64,000 bases of DNA from Leptolyngbya sp. O-77 (GCF_001548395.1 NZ_AP017367.1:1401001-1465000); one strand, 5' to 3'. Shown: positions 8,804 through 17,946, counted from the stretch's first letter. Program-made: numbers and translations. The notes: generated by a model from the letters alone, not told the origin.

Positions 8804-9328
8804 CTAAACCCGCGCTTCCATCGACTGGAGCTTGAGAAACTCGGTATTCACGCCCGACTCACGCACCAGGGCGATCTTGCCCGTGCGGGCCACTTCGCGG
8901 ATGCCAAATCGTCCAAGCTGCTGCACGATTGCCACCATTTTGCCAGGGTCGCCTACGACTTCCAGTGTCAGTGAGTCTTCGCCCACATCCACGACCCGCG
9001 CCCGGAAAATCTGCGCCAGCTCGATAATTTCCGACCGGGTGACGCTGGTGGCGTTGACCTTGAGCAGCATCAGTTCCCGCTCAACACAGGGCGTTTCAGT
9101 AATATCTTGCACTTTGAGGACGTTGACCAGCTTGTAAAGCTGCTTGGTCAACTGCTCGATAATCGCGTCGTCGCCAGGAACAACCATCGTAATGCGCGAA
9201 ATGCCAGATTGTTCCGCCGGGCCAACCGCCAGACTTTCGATGTTGAAACCCCGTCGGGCAAACAGGCCCGCAATCCGGGTCAACACGCCCGCTTCATCTT
9301 CGACCAACACAGAGATAGTATGCTTCAT
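8804..9328 (-). CDS. ilvN: Acetolactate synthase small (regulatory) subunit
   Basis: Regulatory subunit of acetohydroxyacid synthase, the first step of branched-chain amino acid synthesis, conferring valine feedback control on the catalytic subunit. The 174-aa length is usual. Residues 1-80 are an ACT domain (MKHTISVLVEDEAGVLTRIAG, GFNIESLAVG, ISRITMVV) and the C-terminal half (ARVVDVGEDSLTLEVVGDP, GIREVARTGKIAL) is the second ACT-like domain. The catalytic subunit gene is not nearby, as is common in cyanobacteria. Leads a likely two-gene transcript with the MnmC-like gene. Confidence 0.95.
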   Translation of the reverse strand: MKHTISVLVEDEAGVLTRIAGLFARRGFNIESLAVGPAEQSGISRITMVVPGDDAIIEQLTKQLYKLVNVLKVQDITETPCVERELMLLKVNATSVTRSEIIELAQIFRARVVDVGEDSLTLEVVGDPGKMVAIVQQLGRFGIREVARTGKIALVRESGVNTEFLKLQSMEARV

Positions 9329-9590
9329 GGGATGCGATGGGACTGCGAACCGCCACCAAGGTTAGCGTTTAGGAATTGGATTAAACGTAGTGTTTATCAA
9401 TGGGTTTATCAATCTTAGCCCGACCCATGCGCTCTATTCCTGTCTGAACGTTAAGGGATTGCGAGAATTTTTGCACCAGTCTATTCAGAGCGAGTTCAGA
9501 GCGTATGATGAAAAGATGTTAAGAAATACAGGAACACAATCTCATCCGCGTTTTGGATAAGCTGTCTTAAATCACTCTTACGTAATCACT

Positions 9591-9630
9591 CGTCTTGAAT
9601 ACCCGTCTTAGAATAACCCGTCTTAAATAG
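9591..9630. repeat. Short direct repeats CGTCTT(A/G)
   Basis: Three spaced copies of CGTCTT followed by AATA-like sequence lie in the 362-bp divergent spacer between ilvN and the PEP-synthase-like gene, about 60-100 bp before the latter start. They could be operator-like or simple slippage. No other gene is visible in 9329-9690. Confidence 0.4.
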
Positions 9631-9690
9631 GTTGAGAGACCCCTCTATCGAGCCTTTTTCGCAACTACTCATCTCAAACGGCGACGGCGT

Positions 9691-12249
9691 ATGCATGGGG
9701 ACGCACTCAAAGACCTCTACGGGTTGGGGCAGATCCAGCCTGCTGACCGAACGGAGGTCGGAGACAAAGCCTACTATTTGGGACTGCTGGAGCAGCGGGG
9801 ATTCCCGGTCTTGCCGGGGGTTGTGGTGGGGGCGCGAGTGCTGCGGCGGTTTCTGTCAAGTTTGGACTGGCAGGAGCCGCTATTTGCGGATTTGCCTGAT
9901 TCGTCGCTGCATGTGGATGTCGATCGGCCGCAGCAGCTTCAGGCGATCGCCCAAACCATTCGCCAGTCTATTCTCTCTACACCGCTCTGGGACGACTGGC
10001 TGGCGGGGGTCGAGGCGCAGGTACGGCAGTGGCAGTCGCCGATGGTGATTGTGCGGCCGTCGCTGGGGCTGGCGGCAGGACTCGACCCGACCTTCAGCGG
10101 ACGGATGCGGGGGCTATTGGGGTCGCAGATTTGTGAGGCAAACCGAGGGGCGATCGCCCTGGCGCTGCGGCTGGTGTGGGCAGAGCTGTTTCGGGCCAAA
10201 AGCCTATTCGTTTGGCAGCGATCGCGCCTCCAGCTTCATCAGCTCCATCTGGGCGTGCTAATACAGCCGATTTGCGACGGGGTGGCGGCAGGAACGGCTT
10301 GCGTCAGTCCGACAAACTGCGAAATTCAGTCGATTTGGGGATTGGGAACCGCTCTGACCTGGGGAGAACTGGTTCCGGATCGCTTTTTGTTCACAAACCC
10401 TCCTGTCAGCCAAGAACCCGCCGCAGAGGCAACTGTCAATCGAAAACTTCTGCCAGTGGTTCGGCAGGTTCACCCCAAGCCCTATTGCTATCGGCTGTGT
10501 CAGAAGTCGTCTGCTTCTGTCCCCAGCAGCCTGCGCTCTTCTGCATCGGCTCTACGGATCGAACTGCTAGAGCCGTCCCAACAGCATCAACCTAGCCTGA
10601 GTGACTCGCAACTTCAGGCATTGCTCGCACTGTCGCACCAGATTCAGCAAACGCTTGGCAGTAGCGTCGATCTAGAGTGGACGCTGGGGCCGCTTGAGTC
10701 GGGCGAACTGCCCCAGTTTCAACTGACCCAACTAAATGTTGTATTTCCCCGTGCAGTGGGGACTGCTCCGGGGTCGTCTATTGCCACGACTGTTCTAGCA
10801 ATCGATGCTCAAGAGACTAATGCTCAAGAGACTAATGCCCAAGCGACTGAACCATTACCATTGTGCGGGCTGGCGGCGGCAACGGGTCGGGTTTCGGCTG
10901 AGGTCTGGGTGGTGGAGGATGTGAATCAGCTACCGCCAGACTTTCCAGCAGGGCAACTGTTGGTGATGTCGCATGTGCCGCCGAGGTGGTTGGGGTTGAT
11001 ACAGCGGGCGGGTGGCATTGTGACAGAGCAGGGTGGCATGACCAGTCATGGCGCGATTTTGGCGCGAGAACTCGGCATTCCGGCAGTGGTGGGCGTGGCG
11101 GGCGTGACGCAGATTTTGCGGACGGGCGAATGGGTAACGGTAGATGGCGATCGCGGTTTGATTCATCGCCTCCCAGTTGCACCCAATGAGTTTCAGGAAA
11201 CACGCTATCCAGAACTGGCCCCAGTGTCTACGTCTGACCTGGATGCCCTAGGAGCCTCCCCTCTACCCAGGACTCACACGAAACTGCTGCTAGCGCTAGG
11301 GCACGCTGCTGATTTGAATACGCTCACAAACTTGCCCAGCGAGGGGGTTGGGTTGCTGCGGGCAGAGCATCTGCTGATGCCGCTGTTGCATCAATGGAGC
11401 AGCCAGACCAGGCGCGAGGGGACGATTCCTCAAGGTGAGAGAGCGCGCGCTGAAATATCCGCAAACAGGACTGGCGCGTTTCCGGCAGAATTCGGCAAGG
11501 AGGTGGCAGAGGAAGTGGCAGAGGCGATCGCCCAAAAAATCCTTCCCATTGCCGCCGCCTTTGCGCCCCGCCCCGTGTTTTATCGGTCGCTAGACGTGCG
11601 ATCGCAGGACTTTCTGGGTGCTTTCTCCAGTTCCCAGCCTGGTTCTCCGGAGCCAAACCCAACCCTGGGAATGCACGGTGCCTTTAGCTACAAAAACAGC
11701 CCCGCCTGGTTTGAGGCGGAGCTTTTGGCGCTGCGACAGGTACAGCAGGCTGGCTATGCCAATCTTCGACTTATTTTGCCCTTTGTGCGCGGGGTCGAAG
11801 AGGTGCGCTTTTGCCGCCAGCGGACGCTGGAAGCGGGGTTATGGAATGCGCCCGACTTTCAGCTTTGGAGCATGGCAGAGGTGCCATCGGTGCTGTTTTT
11901 ATTGCCGGAGCTAGTGCAGGCCGGGGTGCAGGGCATTGCCATTGGCAGCAATGACCTGGCGCAACTGCTGCTGGCGGCCGATCGCGACCTGCCGCACCTC
12001 TCCGAGGCGTTTCCGCCGCGCCATCCCGCTGTGCAGCGTGCGATTCGACACTTGGTTCAAACGGCTCGCCAGCTTGGGATTCCCTGCACGCTCTGCGGCG
12101 AATTGCCCAGTCAGCATCTTGATCTGGTAGAAGAATGGGTGCGCTGGGGAATCACCGCGCTCTGCGTAGCGCCGGGTGCAGCCCGCAGTGTGCAATGGGC
12201 GATCGCCCGCGCCGAAACCGTCATCGCAGAGCGCGAACTGCTGGGATGA
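9691..12249 (+). CDS. Divergent PEP synthase/PPDK-like PEP-utilizing enzyme
   Basis: 852-aa protein with the three-part architecture of phosphoenolpyruvate synthase: N-terminal ATP-grasp region (GDKAYYLGLLEQRG, VIVRPS, WGLGTALTWGELVPD), a swivelling phosphohistidine domain (GGMTSHGAILARELGIP, His near residue 453) and a C-terminal TIM barrel (GVGLLRAEHLL, FYRSLDVRSQDFLG, AEVPSV, GSNDLAQ). The catalytic Cys is kept in CTLCGELPS (about residue 802). However, the barrel motif that usually reads NPMLGxRG here reads NPTLGMHG (His codon 11674-11676), so an Arg important in PPDK and PEP synthase is a His. The ATP-grasp motifs are also diverged. This suggests a paralogue with altered or regulatory activity. 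A 5-residue AQETN repeat sits in the linker before the His domain. Confidence 0.82.
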   Translation: MHGDALKDLYGLGQIQPADRTEVGDKAYYLGLLEQRGFPVLPGVVVGARVLRRFLSSLDWQEPLFADLPDSSLHVDVDRPQQLQAIAQTIRQSILSTPLWDDWLAGVEAQVRQWQSPMVIVRPSLGLAAGLDPTFSGRMRGLLGSQICEANRGAIALALRLVWAELFRAKSLFVWQRSRLQLHQLHLGVLIQPICDGVAAGTACVSPTNCEIQSIWGLGTALTWGELVPDRFLFTNPPVSQEPAAEATVNRKLLPVVRQVHPKPYCYRLCQKSSASVPSSLRSSASALRIELLEPSQQHQPSLSDSQLQALLALSHQIQQTLGSSVDLEWTLGPLESGELPQFQLTQLNVVFPRAVGTAPGSSIATTVLAIDAQETNAQETNAQATEPLPLCGLAAATGRVSAEVWVVEDVNQLPPDFPAGQLLVMSHVPPRWLGLIQRAGGIVTEQGGMTSHGAILARELGIPAVVGVAGVTQILRTGEWVTVDGDRGLIHRLPVAPNEFQETRYPELAPVSTSDLDALGASPLPRTHTKLLLALGHAADLNTLTNLPSEGVGLLRAEHLLMPLLHQWSSQTRREGTIPQGERARAEISANRTGAFPAEFGKEVAEEVAEAIAQKILPIAAAFAPRPVFYRSLDVRSQDFLGAFSSSQPGSPEPNPTLGMHGAFSYKNSPAWFEAELLALRQVQQAGYANLRLILPFVRGVEEVRFCRQRTLEAGLWNAPDFQLWSMAEVPSVLFLLPELVQAGVQGIAIGSNDLAQLLLAADRDLPHLSEAFPPRHPAVQRAIRHLVQTARQLGIPCTLCGELPSQHLDLVEEWVRWGITALCVAPGAARSVQWAIARAETVIAERELLG
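10807..10851 (+). repeat. 15-bp tandem repeat inside the PEP-synthase-like gene
   Basis: Two exact copies of GCTCAAGAGACTAAT and a third degenerate copy encode AQETN-AQETN-AQATE in the linker before the phosphohistidine domain. It is in frame and so length-variable without breaking the gene. Confidence 0.75.
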
Positions 12250-12457
12250 GCGTGAACTGAGGCAATTCACTGGGGCAATCGGAAGGTGCAATCAGACGAG
12301 ATGCAGGCGGACGGTGCCATTCGGTGCAATTAGATGCACTTAGAAAGTGCAGCTAGAAAGCGACGGAGTGACGGAGGCGCAAAATCGCTTCAGCAACTTG
12401 CTCTAGCCCTCCAACACTCCAATCACTCCAATCACCCAACGCTACTCTTGCGCTCGA

Positions 12458-12655
12458 CTATACTTCCTGATTCAGCTTTTCCTCATGCTTCATCACGGCC
12501 CAGAGTCCGTGAATCGCCCCCGGCACAAAGCCCAGAAGCGTCAACAGGATATTGATCAGTAGCGTGGAGCTGAAGCCATAGGTCAGATACACGCCGACGG
12601 GGGGCAACAGAACCGATAGGAGAATGCGTACTAATTTCATAAGCCACCTACTCAA
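12458..12655 (-). CDS. Pmp3/YqaE family small membrane protein
   Basis: 65-aa hydrophobic protein of the UPF0057 (Pmp3/YqaE/Esi3) family, stress-linked proteins thought to influence membrane potential. The signature LLPPVGVYLTYG near residue 16 and LLTLLGFVPGAIHGLWAV in the second helix are clear. Two transmembrane helices are separated by a short loop. A downstream Met (MKLVRILL) is an alternative start six residues in. The gene is monocistronic, convergent with the PEP-synthase-like gene. Confidence 0.9.
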   Translation of the reverse strand: MSRWLMKLVRILLSVLLPPVGVYLTYGFSSTLLINILLTLLGFVPGAIHGLWAVMKHEEKLNQEV

Positions 12656-13453
12656 TCAAGGGAAACGGAAACGTTGCTAGAGCAGTCGTATGAACCTGTG
12701 GCCCATGATTTTAGAGCCAAGTTCAAGACTTCAGAAATCTAAAGAACTTTGAACAACAGGTGCAGTGAACTGTACTTTTCCATAGTAGCGAACTATTATC
12801 TTTGGAAACGGTTCCAAAAGTAGATTTAGCGGGTAAAATCCGAACCTGAATGTTACGGAGATCACATTCATTAATTTCGTGATTATTCGTTTCTATTTCT
12901 TTAGAAGTGGATGGTCGGTATTCTCTTATGTCAAAGGTCGGAAATTACCCTTTTTAGCGGTTCGGCTGCGAATGATTAATGTGCTGAGTTTTACATTGTG
13001 GAGTTTTAATATTCGTCAATATTCATCGAGCGATCGCCCGAAAAAAGCTCTAAGTCGCTTTAATGGCAAGCTTTTTGAGGGTCACTTCGCAGGCAGGATG
13101 TGGAGATCTGAGAGTAATAAGCATAAATTTTGACGTTGTGTGATTGGAAACAGGTCGTATTTTCTAAATCAATTGAGTAGAGATGACCATAAAGACAGAT
13201 GCTTTAGTGTGAAATTAATCGGTACTATACTGAATCTATGAGATGAAGTGACGTGAATGGAGTGAATCAAACGTTCACTAGTCAATGGTTATCCACACCA
13301 GTTATCCGTCTAGTTATTCATCCTGTTGAACCATTGCGATCGCAGGATGTACGAGATAACAAAAAGCAGATAACAAAAAGCATTAGTGAAACGGCGGTTC
13401 ACAGATTCGATGAAGGCTTCAAGTTGTTTTGATTCAACCTGGATGGAACTGCT
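12656..13453. other. Long AT-rich intergenic region
   Basis: About 800 bp with no convincing gene. An open frame at 12879-13133 has no ribosome site and unnatural composition. A 14-bp unit AGATAACAAAAAGC is tandemly duplicated at 13354-13381, some 75 bp before the next gene. It probably contains divergent promoters for the Pmp3-like gene and the membrane protein at 13454. No RNA gene was recognised. Confidence 0.5.
13354..13381. repeat. 14-bp tandem duplication
   Basis: Two exact adjacent copies of AGATAACAAAAAGC in the promoter-side spacer of the gene at 13454. Confidence 0.75.
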
Positions 13454-13873
13454 ATGTTGGGATACTTGTTGACGACTTTGATTACAGCCCTGAGCCTGCT
13501 GGTGGTAGACATCGTAGTGCCAGGGGTAACTTTGGCTAACTTTCCTGCGGCCCTACTCGCTGGGGTGTCGATTGGTGTGGTGAACACGCTGGTTAAACCG
13601 GTTCTGTCGCTGCTGTCGCTGCCAATTAACTTCTTGACGCTGGGCCTATTTGGCTTTGTGGTCAACGGGTTCTGCTTCTGGCTGGCATCGCTGTTTGTGC
13701 CTGGATTTGCGGTCAGTGGTCTGCTGGCCTTCCTGTTGGGGCCGGTGGTACTCACCTTCGCCAGCACCTTGCTAAACCGCTACTTTGCTGAGAAGCAAGC
13801 GGCTAAGACGCTGAATGCTGGCTCTACGCCTGCGGTGACGCTGGAAACCAAAGAAGTTGAGAAGGCAAGCTAG
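13454..13873 (+). CDS. Phage_holin_4_2 (DUF360-type) family membrane protein
   Basis: 139-aa integral membrane protein with four hydrophobic helices, of the widespread family annotated as phage holin 4_2 although it is chromosomal and not a phage lysis gene. Typical features are the start MLGYLLTTLITALSLLVVD, the GVVNTLVKPVLSLLSLP motif and FLTLGLFGFVVNGFCFWLAS. The C-terminal 30 residues are polar and likely cytoplasmic. Function is unknown. A symmetric terminator follows and is shared with the convergent GMC oxidoreductase. Confidence 0.87.
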   Translation: MLGYLLTTLITALSLLVVDIVVPGVTLANFPAALLAGVSIGVVNTLVKPVLSLLSLPINFLTLGLFGFVVNGFCFWLASLFVPGFAVSGLLAFLLGPVVLTFASTLLNRYFAEKQAAKTLNAGSTPAVTLETKEVEKAS

Positions 13874-13957
13874 ACCACTGTTCTGGCAAGGGGTGAAGCG
13901 TTGAGTGGGGGCGATCGCCCTCCCTGCTTCCCCAGCTTGAGGATTCGCGATAAAGCT

Positions 13958-14004
13958 GAAAAGCGGGATGGTTCGAGGCGCTGTGCCTGGCCGTCCCGCT
14001 TTTC
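13958..14004. terminator. Bidirectional hairpin terminator
   Basis: GAAAAGCGGGA (13958-13968) pairs exactly with TCCCGCTTTTC (13994-14004). The A-run on one side and T-run on the other allow termination in both directions, matching its position between two convergent genes. Confidence 0.75.
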
Positions 14005-14036
14005 GTTCCCAAGTTTTAATTCTCCAACTCGAATCG

Positions 14037-15836
14037 CTAAACCAGCGTCACCTGCTTCAGATGCTCCGCCAGACGGATGGCCATTGCTGCCAGCGTCAGC
14101 GTTGGGTTGGCGGCGGGCGACGAGGGAAATACCGACAGGTCGCAGACATAGAGATTGTCGTACCCCAGAAACTTGAGGTTTGTATCCACCACGCCATCGT
14201 TGAGCGCTACACCATCCTGTGTTTCGCCGCTCATTCGCAGCGTGCCGACTTCATGGGCAACGCCGCCCAATCCGGCGGGCTTGAGGCTGAGGTCGTTGCC
14301 CACCAGCGGCTGTCCCCCCAGCGCGGCAATCAGCTGATCTTTGAGTCGATTCATCTCGGCAAACAGCGCCCCATCCACCGGGCAGGGCTGCATCTGCACC
14401 ACAGGTCTGACGTAGGACGGCCCCAACTGCCGCACGGTATTTTGCTCCATCAGCGGCGCATCCAGCAAAAACACGATTTCGCAGAGCATGACGTTGCCCC
14501 GCTCGCGCCGATGCCGCTCCAGTAGTTCCAGATCCACATAGCGCCCCTGGTTAAAGTCCGCGCCAAACTCCAGCACGATATTGAACGGATTGGGCCCTTC
14601 GCGATATTGACACAGCACCTTGCTGGAAGAGGTGGGGTCGTAAAGCTCGGCAGTAGCAGGCAGGACAAAATGCGTGAAGAAAATGGGATGGTCGGTGATG
14701 CCAACGCCGATTTTGCCGTTGGGGTCGCTGAGTCTGCTGAGTTGGGCGATTTTAGCGCTTTCGATTGTCCCTGCGGCAAGCACCACTTGCTTTGCTTGAT
14801 AGCGGCGCTCTTGCTGGGCGATGAGGTCGTAGGCAACCACCTGCGTGACCGATGTGCCTGCCGTTTCGACCCGCACCACGGGATGGTTGAGGTTGATGGA
14901 GAGGTTTTGATTGCCCTGGGGACCGTTGGTTAGCATCGACTCCATCAGCAGATCTGCCGTAGAAAACATGCCCGTGGGAATAGTGCTGAGGTCTTGCGTG
15001 TTGGAATATTGCACCGCCATTGGCGCGTCGAAATGGTTGAACTGGTCGAGGGTCTGCTGCAAAAAGCGCTTGACCCGGCGGCGGTAGGGCGTAGGCGGCA
15101 GGGGCACGCGGTTCATCAGGTCTTCGGCCTGCTGATAGCCGCCGTCTTCTAGGAACCAGCGGACGCTGCGGGGCCAGGACTCCATTTCCCAGGTGGTCAT
15201 GCGCGGAATCAGCCCGCCCCAAAAGAGCGATCGCCCGCCCAAGCTAAAGGCTTGCCCTCCGTCGAACTGGGAGCCGTAGCCGTTGGCGTAGTTGGTGACT
15301 TTGAACTCGTCGTAGAGGCTCCAGACGTGCTTGTCAAACTGGCCGATGCGATGCTGGCGTGGCAGGTTGGCGGTATGCGTAGGAAACAGATAGCTGCCCG
15401 CCTCCAGCACCAGCACATCCATGCCGCGATTGGAAAGCTGATCGGCCAGGATGCCGCCGCCAATGCCAGAGCCAATCACAATCACGTCAAATAGATGGGC
15501 TTCGTCCAGGTTGGGCGGAAAGAACATCTGCTGGACATGACCGTTTTCCACGACCATTTCCTGAATCGGCGGAAACTGAATGTCTGGCTCTTGATAGAAA
15601 AAGTCGCTCCCCGCTTGGGGCTGGATGAACCGATCGGCTCCAGTCATCCAGTAGGTGCGCTCTAGCACAAACTTGAAGGTGAGTCCGTTGGGGTAGCGGG
15701 CTTCCGGCAGCTCAAACCGCCATTCGCCGCTGTCATAGATGCCGGGGAGGTCTTTGTCCCAGCCGTCGATGTTGTTTCGCAGCGTAATCAGGCGATCGGG
15801 GCGATAGTTAACGGTTCTAAAGCGGATGGTGAACAT
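14037..15836 (-). CDS. GMC oxidoreductase with extra N-terminal domain
   Basis: FAD-dependent glucose-methanol-choline family oxidoreductase, 599 aa. The dinucleotide-binding motif DVIVIGSGIGGGILA starts near residue 115 rather than at the N-terminus, followed by VLVLEAG. The C-terminal signature has HEVGTLRMSG, the Asp/Asn-rich VDTNLKFLGYDNLYVCD and PAANPTLTLAAMAIRLAEHL. The first ~100 residues (DGWDKDLPGIYDSGEWRF, LTFKFVLERTYWMTGADRF) form a separate domain that looks like a starch-binding-type beta-sandwich (CBM20/48-like), suggesting a carbohydrate or polyol context; that is inference. Substrate is unknown. No signal peptide is visible. Confidence 0.87.
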   Translation of the reverse strand: MFTIRFRTVNYRPDRLITLRNNIDGWDKDLPGIYDSGEWRFELPEARYPNGLTFKFVLERTYWMTGADRFIQPQAGSDFFYQEPDIQFPPIQEMVVENGHVQQMFFPPNLDEAHLFDVIVIGSGIGGGILADQLSNRGMDVLVLEAGSYLFPTHTANLPRQHRIGQFDKHVWSLYDEFKVTNYANGYGSQFDGGQAFSLGGRSLFWGGLIPRMTTWEMESWPRSVRWFLEDGGYQQAEDLMNRVPLPPTPYRRRVKRFLQQTLDQFNHFDAPMAVQYSNTQDLSTIPTGMFSTADLLMESMLTNGPQGNQNLSINLNHPVVRVETAGTSVTQVVAYDLIAQQERRYQAKQVVLAAGTIESAKIAQLSRLSDPNGKIGVGITDHPIFFTHFVLPATAELYDPTSSSKVLCQYREGPNPFNIVLEFGADFNQGRYVDLELLERHRRERGNVMLCEIVFLLDAPLMEQNTVRQLGPSYVRPVVQMQPCPVDGALFAEMNRLKDQLIAALGGQPLVGNDLSLKPAGLGGVAHEVGTLRMSGETQDGVALNDGVVDTNLKFLGYDNLYVCDLSVFPSSPAANPTLTLAAMAIRLAEHLKQVTLV

Positions 15837-16330
15837 GGGGGCTTGTTTCCTCTAAGGGGGCTTGCATAAAAAGGCGGCGCTAGCCAGCGACGAACCCTTT
15901 CATGCAGATCTCCAGCGCGATCGCCCCAAAATCCTGAAAGATAAGATAGGTCTATGTCAAAAAGCAAAGACATTAGATCGACCCCAGCCTCAGGAGATTG
16001 CTCAGCGCTGCACAAAGGGGCGATCGCCCTTCCCAGACCTCCCGGATATTCTTATCCCACAAAATTGGGCTGAGAAAATCGTGCTAAAAAATATGGGGCG
16101 GTGATGCTTGGCGATCGCCCGTCCTATGCTGTAATACATTGCGCCATAGCTGTCGTGCGAGCAGCTTGTTTTCCCCCGAAATTTTGGTCGTTTAGTCACT
16201 TACGGCGCTGGCAGGTGCGACCAACACCCACCAACGCCTGACCCCTCGACAGATCCAGGCTGTCTCAGGGCTGCGTCCATTGTAGGCCGCCCTGTCCCAG
16301 CGCTTCACCTCCGGGGGCGGCCAACATTTC
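15837..16330. other. Intergenic region with several HIP1 sites
   Basis: About 490 bp between divergent genes containing several GCGATCGC-type octamers and no convincing gene. No tRNA was found. It should hold the promoter for the GMC gene and, at the far end, for the small gene at 16371. Confidence 0.45.
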
Positions 16331-16368
16331 GGGGTTTCCTACCCCACTTGTTTCCAGGAGGAAACCCC
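16331..16368 (+). promoter_or_regulatory. 10-bp hairpin overlapping the Shine-Dalgarno of the next gene
   Basis: GGGGTTTCCT (16331-16340) is exactly complementary to AGGAAACCCC (16359-16368) across an 18-nt loop. The strong ribosome site AGGAGG (16356-16361) is partly inside the 3' arm, and the start codon follows at 16371. The structure could hide the ribosome site and make translation conditional (a thermometer, protein-bound or sRNA-opened switch). Regulation is inferred from sequence alone. Confidence 0.55.
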
Positions 16369-16370
16369 AA

Positions 16371-16670
16371 ATGCTAACAATTCAATACACCTGGTCGTCC
16401 CCACGCTCGGAGGCGACCCAGTTTTCGCTGCCCCCGCTCACCTGCGAACTGCCCCACCGTCGCCGCCTGCGCCACTACATCATCGGCCTGCCCGAAGACG
16501 CGCAACTGGCGATCGACCGGCTGCACCTGCTCCGCTACGCCGAACGCTTCGAGTGGACTCGCGCCCTGGAATTCCCACCCAACGGCATCGTCCTCAACGC
16601 CGAGCAACCCGGCGAAGTGCTGCGCTGCCTGCACCGCGAAATGCGGAGCAACCCTGGCGTGAATGAGTAA
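16371..16670 (+). CDS. Small hypothetical protein, 99 aa
   Basis: Soluble 99-aa protein without a recognised domain. It is preceded by an excellent AGGAGG ribosome site at 9-nt spacing, which supports its being real. The middle is rich in Arg and His (LPHRRRLRHYIIGLPEDAQ) followed by an acidic/hydrophobic helix-forming stretch (AIDRLHLLRYAERFEW) and EQPGEVLRCLHREM. It has cyanobacterial base composition. No signal peptide or membrane segment is visible. Function unknown. Confidence 0.7.
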   Translation: MLTIQYTWSSPRSEATQFSLPPLTCELPHRRRLRHYIIGLPEDAQLAIDRLHLLRYAERFEWTRALEFPPNGIVLNAEQPGEVLRCLHREMRSNPGVNE

Positions 16671-16684
16671 GAACAGATAAGGGA

Positions 16685-16770
16685 GATTTTGGGTTTTGGA
16701 TTTTGGTGGTTCAATCCCCCAATCCAAAATCCAAACTCCCCAGTCTAAAATCCCCAATCCCCAATCGAAA
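16685..16770. repeat. TTTTGGATTTTGG / CCAAAATCC low-complexity repeat
   Basis: Copies of TTTTGGATTTTGG face inverted CCAATCCAAAATCCAAA copies, giving a loose hairpin downstream of the small gene. Related tracts occur at 28951-28993 and 56108-56152. Confidence 0.6.
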
Positions 16771-16918
16771 ATTTCAAACAGGTTACACAGGGCATCTCTG
16801 CCATTGCCTCTCCAGCTACAGGCTTGATGCCAAAATGCCCGGAGTTTGTCAAGCTTACTGATAGTCAGGTGATTTGAATCTTCCTTAGCTATTAGCGATT
16901 TTTAGAGAAGTTCTAGGA

Positions 16919-17820
16919 TTACGATTTAGGCGGATCTGTAGGCTTCGGCTCTCGTGCCGCGGGTCGAGGTTCAGAAACAGCGCCACTCCGCTCCCGTGTC
17001 GTTGGTGTAGGTGTCCCTCCCTGAGCGGCCATCGCAACTGCTTCTAAGCTGAGGCTGGCATTGATGATTGCCCCTGCGATGGAGACGTTAGTCGGCAAAC
17101 TTGATAACTTAACCGCATTATCCAGCTTGGCTTGTCCAGCTTCCAATGCCTTGAGCGCCTGATCGGGTTGACTGGCAGGTGCAGCGGACGCATCGCCGCC
17201 AGGAGGTTTTGCAGACTCCCCTGGCTTGGAGGCATCTCCCGGCTTGGGTGTATCCCCAGTTTTAGCTGGAGCGGGCGGTGGAGCCAGAGCAGACTCAGTC
17301 GCTTTGAGTGCAGCAGCGGCACCAGCGCTACTGGCGGTGCTAGTGCTCTTACCTAAATCTTGAGCCAGACCTACAACATTCGATAGGCCGGATGCATCGC
17401 GGAAGAGGTTGGCTGTTGCTAACGCCTGGATTGCAGCAAAGTTTGGATCAGGCATAGCAGAAGGGTTGATGAGGTTAATCGCGGGGGTGCCAACTGCCCA
17501 GATGTGGTGTTGTCTGCGATCGCCCGACTACCTGGTTTAATTCCTTCAATGTTAGGGGCTTGGATTGGAATCGGCGAGTCCTGCCAGTTCCAGAAGCGAG
17601 TCAAATCCAGTTTTTCTGACGCATTAAATCGACCTAGCACTGCTTCGGCAAAAGTACCCCCTGTCCCAATTGCCACCGTTGACTGCTCAATTTTGGCAAA
17701 GTCAACATGTTTCCTCTTCCAGGCTTTCCACTTTTGTAGATCTTGCTTTTTCTCATCCGACAAGGCATCCATCTCGGCCTTGGTGTAGCTGGCATCATCA
17801 AAATGATAGGGAAACACCAA
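16919..17820 (-). pseudogene. Hypothetical protein, frameshifted and probably 5'-truncated
   Basis: Two overlapping minus-strand frames form one broken gene. The first part (17820 down to about 17480) reads VFPYHFDDASYTKAEMDAL and ends the shared text at SGQLAPP. After a run of five C the text continues in another frame as INLINPSAMPDPNFAAIQALAT. Restoring one C joins them into about 300 codons. The first part has only TTG or GTG starts and the coding-like text continues upstream (TIYGNYL) to a stop at 17851-17853, so the original 5' end may also be lost. The C-terminal half has a Pro/Ala/Lys-rich linker and a charged tail. I do not recognise the family. Confidence 0.65.
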
Positions 17821-17946
17821 ATAATTGCCGTAAATAGTCAGAGAGAAGCATTAAATCTTAAGGGATTCCAGACTTCCCCAGCCGCTATGCCAAAATAGGC
17901 TCTGATAGCGGCGCTGGTTGCCCGTTAGCCTGGTCTGGAGGTCTTT

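Noticed and set aside
12879..13133. 84-codon open frame in the 12.7-13.4 kb spacer
   Set aside because: No ribosome site, AT-rich biased composition and no recognisable protein features.
13454..13873. Prophage remnant suggested by the holin family name
   Set aside because: The family is a common chromosomal membrane protein and no phage genes surround it.
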